Assembly: GCF_965205175.1 (NCBI RefSeq)
Contig: NZ_OZ242038.1
Span: 2,046,001 to 2,110,000 of the forward strand
Length of the DNA stretch: 64,000 bases
Reading direction: 5' to 3'
Origin: Poriferisodalis sp965205175
GTDB taxonomy: Bacteria > Actinomycetota > Acidimicrobiia > Acidimicrobiales > Poriferisodalaceae
Shown here: positions 33,688 to 43,188 of the stretch, piece by piece
Numbering within the stretch: the stretch's first letter is position 1
How the letters are laid out: each line of letters starts with the position of its first letter
The notes under the pieces: generated by a model
Told to the model about the DNA's origin: nothing
Seen by the model: only the letters and a program-made list of their open reading frames with translations
The model's database searches: none
Program-made: the position numbers and the translations under genes

Positions 33688-34365
33688 ATGGGAGTTGCGC
33701 TCATGGCGACGACGGATCCTGAAACTCGGACGGACTGGCGCGACGTCGCCTCTGAAACGGCCGCGTTTGCGCGTCGGGTCGGCTGGAAGCCGCTCGCCTT
33801 GCTGCTGGGCGCCGTCTGCGCGATCGCGGTGGTGGCCTTTCTGGCCGGCGTTCGCTACGGCGCTCCCGCACCCGTGGAGCTGCCGCTTGCGTCCGCCGAT
33901 GCCCCGCCGCCGGTAGCGACCACGGCACCGTCGATGCTGCAGGTACACCTTGCCGGTGCAGTGCAACGACCCGGTCTCTCTGAGGTCCCGGCCGGCTATC
34001 GGGTGGGCGACCTGCTCGACGCAGCCGACGGCACGCATGCCGATGCCGACCTTGCGGCGGTCAACTTGGCCGAGCGCCTTCGTGACGGGCAGCAAGTGTA
34101 CGTTCCCAGACAAGGGGAGCAGTCTCCGGCTGGCTTCGCCGGGTCCCGAGGCGCAACGGGCGCAACGTCGTCGGCACTGATCGACGTCAACACGGCGACT
34201 GCGTCCCAACTCGAGGAACTGCCGGGCATCGGCCCGGCTCTGGCAGCGAGGATCGTCGACTACCGCGACGAACATGGACCGTTCGCAACGCTCGACGCAC
34301 TCGAGCGAGTGCCTGGGATCGGACCGTCCAAGCTCGCTCAGCTGCGTCCGCATGCAACCGTCTGA
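33688..34365 (+). CDS. comEA: competence protein ComEA (SLBB plus helix-hairpin-helix)
   Basis: A 225-residue DNA-binding protein. One membrane helix (LALLLGAVCAIAVVAFLAGV, about residues 35-55) is followed by an SLBB domain (LQVHLAGAVQRPGLSEVPAG) and a linker, then two helix-hairpin-helix motifs (LEELPGIGPALAARIVDYR and LERVPGIGPSKLAQLRP) after DVNTATASQ. It tethers incoming DNA outside the membrane for ComEC. ATG 33688 or the in-frame ATG 33703 could be the start. It overlaps comEC by 14 nt. Confidence 0.92.
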   Translation: MGVALMATTDPETRTDWRDVASETAAFARRVGWKPLALLLGAVCAIAVVAFLAGVRYGAPAPVELPLASADAPPPVATTAPSMLQVHLAGAVQRPGLSEVPAGYRVGDLLDAADGTHADADLAAVNLAERLRDGQQVYVPRQGEQSPAGFAGSRGATGATSSALIDVNTATASQLEELPGIGPALAARIVDYRDEHGPFATLDALERVPGIGPSKLAQLRPHATV

Positions 34366-36304
34366 GGCGCCGAGCGCAGCAGTCGATCCACGACAGGTCG
34401 CCGCGGCGCGTGCAGCTCCTCGGCGCTTTGGGGCTCTGAGTGCCGTCGCCGACGGGTGGCTAGTGGCAGGTGCGTGCGCCGCAGCGTTGGGGGCGCTGTG
34501 GGCGCCCGAGGTGCCGAGGTGGTGGGGCACCGCGCTGGGCATGTGCCTGTGCGCGATGGGGATCGCGAGCCGTGCTCGGGTGCTGATCCCCGTCGGATTG
34601 ATGATCTGGGCGGCGACAGCAATGGGGACCCAGCTCGTCGGGCTGAGCGCGCCGCCGAGCGGGAGCTTCGAAGGCGACGTGCTGCTCGCCGGTGATCCGC
34701 GTTGGCACCACGGGGCGCTGACGGTGCCGATTCGCGCCACCATCGACGGTGTCGAGCACCGCTGGGAAGGCCGGGCTCGTGGGCCGGCGGCATGGCGCCT
34801 CGAAGACGCAGCGATGGGAGAGCGCTGGCGCGTCAGCGGGACCGCGACGGCCGCCGAGCCGGCAGAGCGGCCGTTCATGTGGCCTCGTCATCTGGCGGGA
34901 ACGGCAGACATCGACACTGCGCAACGCCTCGACGGCGGCGGTGCGCCGTTTCGCATCGCCAACTCTTTGCGCAGCCTCGTCGAAGCGTCCAGCGAATCGC
35001 TGTCGCAGCGAGATGCTGCGCTGCTGGCCGGTTTCGTGTACGGGGACGACCGAGGTCAGCTTCCGGAAGTGGTCCACGATTTTCGGGCGACGTCGCTCAC
35101 ACATCTGCTCGCCGTGTCCGGCTCGAACGTGGCGTTCGTCCTGTTGTTGTTCGCGCCATTGCTGACCCGGCTGCCGCCCCGGGCCCGACTGGTCGCCGTC
35201 GCGCTGTTGCTGCTGCAGTTCGCCGTGCTGACCAGGGGCGAGCCCTCCGTGCTGCGGGCCTGCGTGCTTGCCACGCTCGCCGTCGGCGCCCACGCAGTGG
35301 GCCGCCGCGCTTCGGCGCCTCGCCTGTTGGCGCTCGCGGTGACGGTGCTGGTACTTGCAGACCCGTTGCTCGTTCGGTCCGTCGGCTTTCAGCTCTCGGT
35401 TGCCGCGACGACCGCGATCGTGATCGGTGCCGGTCGCGTCTCGCGCCTGCTGCGGGGTCCGCAATGGCTGCGCCTGGCGCTTGCAGCCACGCTGTGCGCT
35501 CAAGCGGGCGTGCTGCCGGTACAGCTCGCAGTGTTCGGCTCGCTGCCGCTCGTCAGCATCCCGGCCAACGTCCTTGCCGGGCCCGTCGCAGGCCCGGCCA
35601 TGGTCTGGGGGCTCATCGGCGGCTTGGCAGGCGGCATCGCCGGTGACGCCGTCGCTTCGTTGCTGCACGTGCCGACAGAGCTGATGCTGGGCTGGGTCGC
35701 CGGCGTGGCGCGCTGGGGTGCCTCGCTGGGTTGGCCGCAGATCGAAGTGCCAGAGCTGGTGCCGGCCGGCTTGGTGCTCGCCTGCTGTATCGGGGCCTGC
35801 GCGGTGGCGCAGCTGGTGGCGGGTCGGCGGGTCGAAGGCGACCATGCTGAGCGCGGTCGCGCTGTGCGCTCGCTCTTGGCCACCACGCGCCGGCTGGCGA
35901 TTGCCGGTGCCGGCATCGGTGTCTGGCTTGCGGCAAGCGCCCATCGACAGCCGCCGCCGTCTGGTGCTCACCTGAGCGTCGTGCAGACGAATCCGACGAT
36001 GGTGGTTGTGGACCGGCCCGATCCCGCACGAGCGCTTGACCGCCTCGCTGCGGCAGGCATCGAACACATCGAGGTGCTCGTGGCGCGCTCGGCGAGCCGT
36101 GCCGGTCGCGAGGCGGTGCGTGCCCTCGACGCGCGCGTCGAAGTCGCGTATGTTCTCGCGCCTGCAGGTCTCGGCGGCCGGGTGCCCTATGAGGCCGTCG
36201 CCGAGCCGGTCACCGTGGCAGGGCTGCTCATCGAGCCCGCAGGGGAGCGGCTGGCGGTCGCAGCCGAGCCGGCATCAGCGAACGGCAGTCGGCACCGCAT
36301 GTAA
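34352..36304 (+). CDS. comEC: competence channel ComEC, lacking a recognisable hydrolase motif
   Basis: A 650-residue membrane protein. An N-terminal DUF4131-like part (to ~200) precedes the competence domain, with LLAGFVYGDDRGQLPEVVHDF, THLLAVSGSNVAFVL, LTRGEPSVLRACVLA and SVGFQLSVAATTAIV. These match the DNA channel. The C-terminal ~130 residues after the last helices would normally be a metallo-beta-lactamase domain, but no HxHxDH motif is present; a degenerate remnant (LSVVQTNPTMVVVDRPD) is all I see. ATG 34352 lies inside the end of comEA. Confidence 0.88.
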   Translation: MQPSEAPSAAVDPRQVAAARAAPRRFGALSAVADGWLVAGACAAALGALWAPEVPRWWGTALGMCLCAMGIASRARVLIPVGLMIWAATAMGTQLVGLSAPPSGSFEGDVLLAGDPRWHHGALTVPIRATIDGVEHRWEGRARGPAAWRLEDAAMGERWRVSGTATAAEPAERPFMWPRHLAGTADIDTAQRLDGGGAPFRIANSLRSLVEASSESLSQRDAALLAGFVYGDDRGQLPEVVHDFRATSLTHLLAVSGSNVAFVLLLFAPLLTRLPPRARLVAVALLLLQFAVLTRGEPSVLRACVLATLAVGAHAVGRRASAPRLLALAVTVLVLADPLLVRSVGFQLSVAATTAIVIGAGRVSRLLRGPQWLRLALAATLCAQAGVLPVQLAVFGSLPLVSIPANVLAGPVAGPAMVWGLIGGLAGGIAGDAVASLLHVPTELMLGWVAGVARWGASLGWPQIEVPELVPAGLVLACCIGACAVAQLVAGRRVEGDHAERGRAVRSLLATTRRLAIAGAGIGVWLAASAHRQPPPSGAHLSVVQTNPTMVVVDRPDPARALDRLAAAGIEHIEVLVARSASRAGREAVRALDARVEVAYVLAPAGLGGRVPYEAVAEPVTVAGLLIEPAGERLAVAAEPASANGSRHRM

Positions 36305-36495
36305 TGTTGGCGTCCTGCAGGTGTGCACTGCTGCAGCGGCAGACACCGCGGCTTGGGGTGGGGGCGTCGAGCGGTCCGAACTTCGGCAAGGGCAATGACA
36401 CAAGCATCACGCAGAGCGGGCATCGTTGCGAGTAGTACCAGCGTGAGAGCGGGCCAGGCGGTACAGGCCGCGCAATGGGCGAGGGAACAGCGCTG

Positions 36496-37467
36496 ATGCC
36501 CGGCGGAACGGTGCTGCTCATCAGCGGTGCCGATGAGATTCTGGCCGCCGAAGCGGTTCGAGCCGCCGTCGCCGAGGCAGCGGGCGAAGCCGACCGCATC
36601 GACGTGCTCGACGAGTACGCGGGTGAGGACTACACCCTCGACGACGTCGTCATTGCTGCCTCGACGCCGCCGATGCTGGCCACCCACCGTGTGGTCGTCG
36701 CCCGAGGCTGCAGCCGATTCGGCGCCGCGGGCATCGCCCCGCTCATCGCGTGGCTCAGCGACCCGTGCCCGACGACGGACCTGGTACTCGAGTGGGACTC
36801 GAGCCCGGTGCCACGCACGCTCGTCACGGCGGTCGAACAAGCCGGCGGCAGTCATGTCGCTTCCGGCGTGCCGGGCGGAGCACGCCAACGCCGATCGTGG
36901 ATCGAAGAGCAGCTCGCCGCGGCAGCGGTTCAGCTCGATCCCCGGGCCCGAGCCAGCATTGTTGACCACCTCGGGGCCGAACTCAACCGGCTCTCGGCAG
37001 TGCTCGAAACGCTTGCGGCGGTGTTCGGCGAGGATGCCCGCCTCGGCGCCGACGACATCGCACCGTATCTCGGTGCGGAGGGCGACGTCCCGCCGTGGGA
37101 GCTCACCGACGCCATCGACAGCGGCAATGTCAGCACGACGCTCGCGGTGCTGCAGCGCATGTGGGGTGCAGACCGTCACCCGCTGGCGGTCACGGCATCC
37201 GTCGTCAATCACTTCACGCGAATGGCCCGCCTCGACGGCGCCGCGGCAGCAAACGAGCAGGCTGCAGCCGCGCTGCTGGGCCTGCGCGGCTCGACGTTCC
37301 CGGCTCGCAAGGCGCTCGCCGGTTGCCGACGGCGCGGCACGGACGGCATCGCGCGTGCCGTCGAACTGCTCGCCCAAGCCGACGTGGACATGCGCGGGCG
37401 ATCAGGTCTGGACGCTCGCTGCGTCGCGGAGATTCTCTGCGCTCGGCTCGCCGCAGGTGCCGGCTGA
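36496..37467 (+). CDS. holA: DNA polymerase III delta subunit
   Basis: A 323-residue clamp-loader subunit. It starts with the AAA+-like fold lacking Walker A (TVLLISGADEILAAEAVRAA), continues with RVVVARGCSRF, WIEEQLAAAAVQLDPRA and LGAELNRLSAVLETLA, and ends with the helical LAVTASVVNHFTRMARLD collar domain typical of HolA. It opens the beta clamp in the replisome. ATG 36496 has GAGGGA 9 nt upstream; an earlier in-frame ATG at 36475 has no such site. Position between comEC and rpsT is the usual actinobacterial order. Confidence 0.9.
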   Translation: MPGGTVLLISGADEILAAEAVRAAVAEAAGEADRIDVLDEYAGEDYTLDDVVIAASTPPMLATHRVVVARGCSRFGAAGIAPLIAWLSDPCPTTDLVLEWDSSPVPRTLVTAVEQAGGSHVASGVPGGARQRRSWIEEQLAAAAVQLDPRARASIVDHLGAELNRLSAVLETLAAVFGEDARLGADDIAPYLGAEGDVPPWELTDAIDSGNVSTTLAVLQRMWGADRHPLAVTASVVNHFTRMARLDGAAAANEQAAAALLGLRGSTFPARKALAGCRRRGTDGIARAVELLAQADVDMRGRSGLDARCVAEILCARLAAGAG

Positions 37468-37475
37468 GCGGTTCG

Positions 37476-37745
37476 CTAGCTCTCGTTCGCGCCGCGCGTC
37501 GCGGAGTGCACAGTGAGGCGGGACTTGCGCCGGCCTGCTTCGTTTCGGTGGATGACGCCTTTGGAGACGGCCTTGTCCAGCCGCGCCTGGGCCAAGCGGA
37601 TCAGGTCGTCGGTGGGTTCGCCCGCCTCGGCTGCCTGCACGACTGCCTTCTCGCGGGTCCGCAGCTCTGAGCGCACGGCGCGGTTGCGCAGCCGACGCGT
37701 CTCGTTCTGGCGGTTGCGCTTGATCTGGCTCTTGATGTTGGCCAC
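37476..37745 (-). CDS. rpsT: 30S ribosomal protein S20
   Basis: An 89-residue basic protein beginning VANIKSQIKRNRQNETRRLR and ending in a Lys/Arg-rich tail with KGVIHRNEAGRRKSRL, the S20 pattern. It binds 16S rRNA in the small subunit. GTG start at 37745. The same reverse frame is open far upstream into lepA, but that extension has no similarity to S20. The start is only 42 bp from the divergent lepA GTG. Confidence 0.97.
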   Translation of the reverse strand: MANIKSQIKRNRQNETRRLRNRAVRSELRTREKAVVQAAEAGEPTDDLIRLAQARLDKAVSKGVIHRNEAGRRKSRLTVHSATRGANES

Positions 37746-37787
37746 GAAGGCATGCTCTCCGTCTCGGAAACGGATTCGGAGGGTACC

Positions 37788-39626
37788 GTGCCACCTGCGA
37801 TGCCCCACGTGCCCCAAGCGGCTGGTGTCCCGCTGGACGGCGCCGGCACCGGATCGATCCGCAACTTTTCCATCATCGCTCACATCGATCACGGCAAGTC
37901 CACGCTGTCGGACCGAATCTTGGAGCTGACCGGTGCAGTCGAGGAGCGGTCGATGCGCGCGCAGTATCTCGACTCGATGGAGCTGGAGCGCGAGCGCGGC
38001 ATCACCATCAAGGCGCAGAACGTGCGGGTGAACTGGCGCGGCCACACCTTGCACCTCATCGACACGCCCGGCCATGTGGATTTCGGCTACGAAGTCAGCC
38101 GGTCGCTGGCAGCGTGCGAAGGCGTCGTGCTGCTCGTGGACGCCGCTCAAGGCATCGAGGCCCAGACGCTGGCGAACTGCTACCTCGCTCTCGAATCGGA
38201 TCTCGCCATCGTGCCGGTGCTCAACAAGATCGACCTGCCCGCGGCCGAACCCGAGCTGTACGCAGCCGAGATCGAGCGAGTGCTGGGCATCGATGCGGGC
38301 GAAGTGGTGGCCATCTCGGCCAAGACCGGCGACGGGGTGGCGGCGATGCTCGACGCTGTCGTGGAGCGGATTCCCGCGCCGAGCGGCGACTCGCAGGCAC
38401 CTCTGCAGGCGCTGATCTTCGACTCGTACTTCGACCAGTACCGTGGCGTGGTCTCCTCGGTGCGCGTCGTGAACGGCTGTCTGCGCGCCGGTGACCGGCT
38501 CCGCTTCATGCATTCGGGCGGCACGCACCTGTGCGAGGAAATCGGACTGCGTCTGCCTGCCCAGACCCCGGCCGACATGCTCGGCCCCGGCGAAGTGGGC
38601 TACCTGATCGCCGGCATCAAGGACGTGGCCGAGGCTCGCTCCGGCGAGACCGTGACGCTGGCCGGCGCCGCGGCCGAGGCACCGCTGGCAGGCTACGACG
38701 ACCCGAAGCCGATGGTGTTCTGCGGGCTGTACCCGATTGACGGCGACGAGTACCCGGAGCTGCGCGATGCGCTGGGGAAGCTGCGGCTCAACGATGCATC
38801 GGTGACTTTCGAGCCCGAGACCTCGGGCGCGCTCGGCTTCGGCTTCCGCTGCGGCTTCTTGGGCCTGCTGCACATGGAGATCGTGCGAGAACGGCTCGAA
38901 CGCGAGTTCGACCTCTCGCTGATCGCGACTGCGCCGTCAGTGGCCTACCGGGTTCGTACCGACGACGGCCGCGAACTGGAGGTGGACAACCCCTCGGAGC
39001 TGCCCCACGCGTCGCAGGTTGCCGAGATCGCCGAACCGATGCTGACGGTGTCGGTGCTGACGCCAAGCGCGTACACCGGGACCGTCATGGACCTGTGCCA
39101 GTCGCGCCGAGGCTCGATGACCTCGATGGACTACCTGTCGCCCGAACGCGTCGAGCTGCGCTACGAACTGCCCTTGGCCGAGGTGGTGACCGACTTCTTC
39201 GACCAGCTCAAGAGCCGCACCCAAGGCTATGCCAGCCTCGACTACGACCACGCGGGCTACCGCGCCGAGCGGCTGGTGCGGGTGGACCTGCTGCTCAACG
39301 GCGAGTCGGTGGACGCCTTCTCGGCGATCCGCCATCGCGATGCCGCATATGCCTACGGCAAGGCCATCACGGCGAAGTTGGCCGAGCTCATCCCGCGCCA
39401 GCTCTTCGACGTGCCGATCCAAGCCGCCATCGGCGGTCGGATCATTGCACGCGAGACAGTAAAGGCCAAGCGCAAAGACGTGCTCTCGAAGTGCTATGGC
39501 GGTGACATCACCCGCAAGCGCAAGCTGCTCGAGCGCCAGAAAGAAGGCAAGAAGCGCATGAAGGCCATCGGACGTGTCGAGGTGCCCAACGAGGCTTTCG
39601 TTTCCGCGCTGCGGCTCGACCAGTAA
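37788..39626 (+). CDS. lepA: elongation factor 4 (LepA), GTPase
   Basis: A 612-residue translation GTPase. G1 is AHIDHGKST, G2 lies in the RGITIK segment, G3 is DTPGHVD and G4 is NKID. The C-terminal domain is LepA-specific, with GGDITRKRKLLERQKEGKKRMK. It acts on ribosomes, back-translocating stalled complexes. GTG 37788 has a Shine-Dalgarno sequence GGAGGG (37778-37783, 4 nt upstream); in-frame ATGs at 37752 and 37800 are alternatives. Confidence 0.97.
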   Translation: MPPAMPHVPQAAGVPLDGAGTGSIRNFSIIAHIDHGKSTLSDRILELTGAVEERSMRAQYLDSMELERERGITIKAQNVRVNWRGHTLHLIDTPGHVDFGYEVSRSLAACEGVVLLVDAAQGIEAQTLANCYLALESDLAIVPVLNKIDLPAAEPELYAAEIERVLGIDAGEVVAISAKTGDGVAAMLDAVVERIPAPSGDSQAPLQALIFDSYFDQYRGVVSSVRVVNGCLRAGDRLRFMHSGGTHLCEEIGLRLPAQTPADMLGPGEVGYLIAGIKDVAEARSGETVTLAGAAAEAPLAGYDDPKPMVFCGLYPIDGDEYPELRDALGKLRLNDASVTFEPETSGALGFGFRCGFLGLLHMEIVRERLEREFDLSLIATAPSVAYRVRTDDGRELEVDNPSELPHASQVAEIAEPMLTVSVLTPSAYTGTVMDLCQSRRGSMTSMDYLSPERVELRYELPLAEVVTDFFDQLKSRTQGYASLDYDHAGYRAERLVRVDLLLNGESVDAFSAIRHRDAAYAYGKAITAKLAELIPRQLFDVPIQAAIGGRIIARETVKAKRKDVLSKCYGGDITRKRKLLERQKEGKKRMKAIGRVEVPNEAFVSALRLDQ

Positions 39627-39726
39627 ATCCTCTCGACCTGCAAGTCCTCGGCCGACCGGGCATCGGTAGCATCGCGTTGCCCGCAGCTGCCGATGAGCCG
39701 CGTGCGGCGTCGGCCGCGGAGGCGTG

Positions 39727-40833
39727 ATGGACCAACGCAGAGCCACCGTGCTGCAGGCGGTGGTCGAGCATTTCATCGAGAACGCGCAACCGGTCGGCTC
39801 CACGGCGGTGTTGGAGATGACGCACTTGGACGTGTCGCCTGCGACCGTCCGCAACGAGCTCGCCGCGCTCGAAGCGGGTGGCTATCTCACGCAGCCCCAC
39901 ACCAGTGCCGGCCGTGTGCCCACCGAAGCCGGCTACCGGCACTTTGTGGACGCCCTCGGGCCGGGCTCACTGGACAACACCGAAGTTCGGCAAGTGCGCG
40001 CGTTCTTCGCTCACGCTCAAGGTCAGCTCGAGGAGCTGCTGGCAGATACCAGCCGCCTGCTGGCTGATCTGACCGAGTACGCGGCGATGGTCGTGGCGCC
40101 GCGCCACGACCAAGACAGCATCCGGTCCGCCCAGCTGGTGGACTTGGGCGGCGGCCGGCTGCTCGTCGTCCTGGTGATGTCCTCAGGTGCGGTTGATCGC
40201 ACCTACGTCGACGTCTACAGCAACCGGGAGCTGGCGGACGCAGCCAGAGGGCCGGCGGTGGGCGCAGCCTCGGCAGTGCTGGCTGATGCGCTCGTGGGGC
40301 GTGCCAGATTGCGGTCGCAGGAGGTGCTCGAAACCGGCGATGCAACGACGGACGCTCTGGTGAAAGCAGCGATAGCTGCGCTGAATGACGACCCGCCGGC
40401 CCCGAGCGAGCTCTATGTGGGCGGCACGGCCAAAATCACGGAGCAATTCGAGGCAGCGTCGTCTTTGCGCTCCGTGCTGACAGTGCTCGAGGAGCAGCTG
40501 ATGGTGGTGACGCTGCTGCGAAGCCTCGTGGACCGCGGACTGAGCGTTGCGATCGGCTCAGAGACCGGCATGAAGCCGCTGGCCGACTGCTCGGTAGTGG
40601 TCGCGCCCTACCAAGTGGACGGCCGCACGGTCGGCAGCGTGGGACTGCTCGGGCCGACGCGTATGGACTACTCGAAGGCGCTGGCGGCCGTTCATACCGT
40701 GAGCAGGCGGCTATCGGCCTCACTCGGGGACGGCGAGAGCGACCGCTCCTCAGCGCGGGCCGGCAGCACTGCGCACCGGCAGGCCCAGTCGCGGCAAGCC
40801 CGACCAGGACAAACACAGCCGAGACACCGATAG
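39727..40833 (+). CDS. hrcA: heat-inducible transcription repressor HrcA
   Basis: A 368-residue repressor. The N-terminal winged helix reads RRATVLQAVVEHFIENAQPVG and SPATVRNELAALEAGGYLTQ, then PHTSAGRVPTEAGYRHFVD. The remainder is the GAF-like and inserted dimerisation region. It represses chaperone genes by binding CIRCE. No CIRCE element (TTAGCACTC-N9-GAGTGCTAA) was found in the window, so its targets (groE/dnaK) lie elsewhere. ATG 39727 has GGAGGC 3-8 nt upstream (GTG 39724 also possible). Followed by dnaJ after 11 bp. Confidence 0.95.
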   Translation: MDQRRATVLQAVVEHFIENAQPVGSTAVLEMTHLDVSPATVRNELAALEAGGYLTQPHTSAGRVPTEAGYRHFVDALGPGSLDNTEVRQVRAFFAHAQGQLEELLADTSRLLADLTEYAAMVVAPRHDQDSIRSAQLVDLGGGRLLVVLVMSSGAVDRTYVDVYSNRELADAARGPAVGAASAVLADALVGRARLRSQEVLETGDATTDALVKAAIAALNDDPPAPSELYVGGTAKITEQFEAASSLRSVLTVLEEQLMVVTLLRSLVDRGLSVAIGSETGMKPLADCSVVVAPYQVDGRTVGSVGLLGPTRMDYSKALAAVHTVSRRLSASLGDGESDRSSARAGSTAHRQAQSRQARPGQTQPRHR

Positions 40834-40844
40834 CCCTGCCGCCG

Positions 40845-42023
40845 ATGCCCTCTGACTACTACGAGCTGCTCGACGTGAGCCGCGATGCCGGCGAGAACGA
40901 CCTCAAGCGCGCCTACCGGCGCAAGGCGCGCGAGCACCATCCCGACGCGAATCCAGGAGATGCAGGCGCGGAGGCGCGCTTCAAGGAAATCAGCGAGGCC
41001 TACGCGGTGCTGTCTGATCCGAAGGCACGTGCGACCTATGACCGCTACGGCCACGAGGGATTGCGAGGCGGCGCGAGCGGGCAAGGGTTCGATTTCGACT
41101 TCAGCGGCAATCTCAGCGACATCTTCGAGTCGTTCTTCGGAGGGAATCCCTTCGGCGGCGGACGACGTGGCCGTGCGTCAGGCCCACCTCGCGGCGACGA
41201 TCAGGAAATCGTGGTCGATCTCGAATTCGCAGAGGCGATCTTCGGCGTCGACCGGCCGATCGACATTGGCACGCGAGTCTCGTGCGCTGACTGTGGCGGC
41301 TCGGGCGCAGCGGCGGGAACAGCGCCGACGGTCTGTCGCGACTGCGACGGCGTCGGTCAGGTGCGCCAGGTACGCCAGAGCTTTCTGGGCCAGATGGTGA
41401 CCACAGCGCCGTGCATTCGCTGTCGGGGCATCGGCGAGGAGATTGCGGCGCCGTGCAGGTCCTGCCGTGGCGACGGCCGATTGGCCGAAACTGTGTCGAT
41501 CGTCATCCGGGTGCCGCCCGGCGTCGACACCGGTGCCACGCTTCGCCTCGGCGGGCGGGGACCGGTCGGTCCGCGCGGCGGACCTGCCGGCGACCTGTAC
41601 GTACATCTGCGGGTGGCGGAGTCTGACGAATTCGTCCGCCAGGGCGATCTGCTGCTGGCGGAACTGCCGGTGACGATGCTGCAGGCAGCGCTGGGCACCA
41701 CCGTGTCGTTCGACACGCTGGACGGGCCTCGGGAACTGGAGGTGAAGGCGGGCACGCAACCCAACGACACCATTCGTCTGAACGGACTGGGCGTCCCTCG
41801 CGCCAACGGGCGCGGACGCGGCGACTTGCACGTGGTGGTGCGAGTGGACATCCCGAAGAAGCTGTCGAAGTCGGAGACCGCCTTGCTCGCTGAAGTGGCC
41901 GCTGAGCGCGGCGAGCACGTGAACGTCAGAGCCGTCGCGACTGCGCATGTCGAGTCGCCCAGCGACGAACTCGACGGTGATCACCCCTCGGCGCGCCGCT
42001 GGAACTGGCGGCGCAAGCACTGA
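40845..42023 (+). CDS. dnaJ: chaperone protein DnaJ
   Basis: A 392-residue type I Hsp40. The J domain has YYELLDVSRDAGENDLKRAY and the HPD motif in REHHPDANPGD. A Gly/Phe-rich linker follows, then four CxxCxGxG zinc repeats (CADCGGSG, CRDCDGVG, CIRCRGIG, CRSCRGDG) near residues 145-215, and the C-terminal substrate-binding domains. It stimulates DnaK. The gene is directly after hrcA and 1 nt before hemW. Confidence 0.96.
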   Translation: MPSDYYELLDVSRDAGENDLKRAYRRKAREHHPDANPGDAGAEARFKEISEAYAVLSDPKARATYDRYGHEGLRGGASGQGFDFDFSGNLSDIFESFFGGNPFGGGRRGRASGPPRGDDQEIVVDLEFAEAIFGVDRPIDIGTRVSCADCGGSGAAAGTAPTVCRDCDGVGQVRQVRQSFLGQMVTTAPCIRCRGIGEEIAAPCRSCRGDGRLAETVSIVIRVPPGVDTGATLRLGGRGPVGPRGGPAGDLYVHLRVAESDEFVRQGDLLLAELPVTMLQAALGTTVSFDTLDGPRELEVKAGTQPNDTIRLNGLGVPRANGRGRGDLHVVVRVDIPKKLSKSETALLAEVAAERGEHVNVRAVATAHVESPSDELDGDHPSARRWNWRRKH

Positions 42024-42024
42024 G

Positions 42025-43113
42025 ATGCGCGTCGGCGCTCCGCAGGACTTCGGCGTCTACTGCCACATTCCGTTCTGCTCGCATCGCTGCGATTACTGCG
42101 CATTTGCGACCTGGACAGACCGGCGCCACCTCATTGACGACTACATGGCCTGCTGCAGCCGGCAGGCTCGGGAGCTGGCAGCCGACATGCCGGCGGTGAC
42201 ATCGGTGTTCTTCGGCGGCGGCACGCCGAACCTGGTGCCGCCGCCGTCGATCGGCGACGTGCTCGGGGAGTTGCCGGTCGCACCAGGGGCGGAGATCACC
42301 GTGGAGTGCAATCCGGACTTCGTCACCGCTGAGCAGATGCGCGAGTACCGGTCACTGGGCGTCAATCGGATCAGCCTCGGCGTGCAGTCCGCGGTTGCTG
42401 AGGTGCTCGAGTCGCTGGGCCGCCGCCACAGCCCCGCGATGGTGACAGCTGCGGTCGATGCCGTCCGCTGCGCAGGCATCGACAGGCTCAGTCTGGACCT
42501 GATCTACGGCTCGGTCGCGGAGTCGCCGGCTGACTGGCAGTACACGCTTGTCGCTGCCATCGACCTCGAGCCCGACCATCTGAGTGTGTACGGCTTGACT
42601 CCCGAGCCCGGCACTGCGCTCGGGGACGATCCGCAACGGCGCCCCGACGATGACGACATGGCCGACAAGTACCTGCTCGCGGACGAGCTGCTGGCCAGTG
42701 CCGGCTATGTGAACTACGAGATCTCCAACTGGGCGCGGCCGGGCGCGCAGTGCCGGCACAGCCTGCTGTACTGGCAGCAGGGCGAGTACGCGGGCATCGG
42801 CTGCGCTGCGCACAGTCACCGCAGCGGACGCCGCTACTGGAACCTCCGCACCCCGGAGCGCTTCATAGCAGCAGTCTCGACCGGTGCTTCACCTGTTGCG
42901 GGCACCGAGCAGTTGAACGTCCGCGAGCGGCGCGTGGAGTCGCTGCAGCTTGCGCTGCGCACGTCTGCCGGTGTCCCTGCCGAGGTGGTGCCCGACGATG
43001 TAGCGCACTTGGTGGCGCCCAGCACGCGTGGGCGAGTGAGGCTGACGGCACGCGGGCGACTGCTCGCCAACGAGGTGGCGCTCAGACTCGACCCGCGAGA
43101 GCGAGCTGGGTAG
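42025..43113 (+). CDS. hemW: HemW-type radical SAM protein (coproporphyrinogen III oxidase-like)
   Basis: A 362-residue radical SAM protein. The cluster motif is CHIPFCSHRCDYC (CxxxCxxC), followed by FFGGGTPNLVPP and VECNPDFVT as in HemN/HemW. HemW lacks coproporphyrinogen oxidase activity in studied cases and acts as a haem chaperone; its usual place beside dnaJ/hrcA in actinobacteria supports HemW over HemN. ATG 42025 directly follows the dnaJ stop; an earlier in-frame ATG at 41947 lies inside dnaJ and is rejected. Confidence 0.92.
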   Translation: MRVGAPQDFGVYCHIPFCSHRCDYCAFATWTDRRHLIDDYMACCSRQARELAADMPAVTSVFFGGGTPNLVPPPSIGDVLGELPVAPGAEITVECNPDFVTAEQMREYRSLGVNRISLGVQSAVAEVLESLGRRHSPAMVTAAVDAVRCAGIDRLSLDLIYGSVAESPADWQYTLVAAIDLEPDHLSVYGLTPEPGTALGDDPQRRPDDDDMADKYLLADELLASAGYVNYEISNWARPGAQCRHSLLYWQQGEYAGIGCAAHSHRSGRRYWNLRTPERFIAAVSTGASPVAGTEQLNVRERRVESLQLALRTSAGVPAEVVPDDVAHLVAPSTRGRVRLTARGRLLANEVALRLDPRERAG

Positions 43114-43188
43114 CCGGTTGGAGCGGGCTGCAAGACAGGCCAAGACGGGCTGAGCCAAGATGAGCACTGACCCCTCGCAGGCTTCCCG

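Noticed and set aside
37746..38873. Upstream extension of the S20 frame, giving a 465-residue minus-strand ORF through lepA
   Set aside because: S20 begins exactly at GTG 37745; the extension is antisense to lepA, lacks similarity to anything expected and reflects stop-poor GC-rich DNA.
39627..39726. CIRCE element near hrcA-dnaJ
   Set aside because: No TTAGCACTC-N9-GAGTGCTAA or near match seen.
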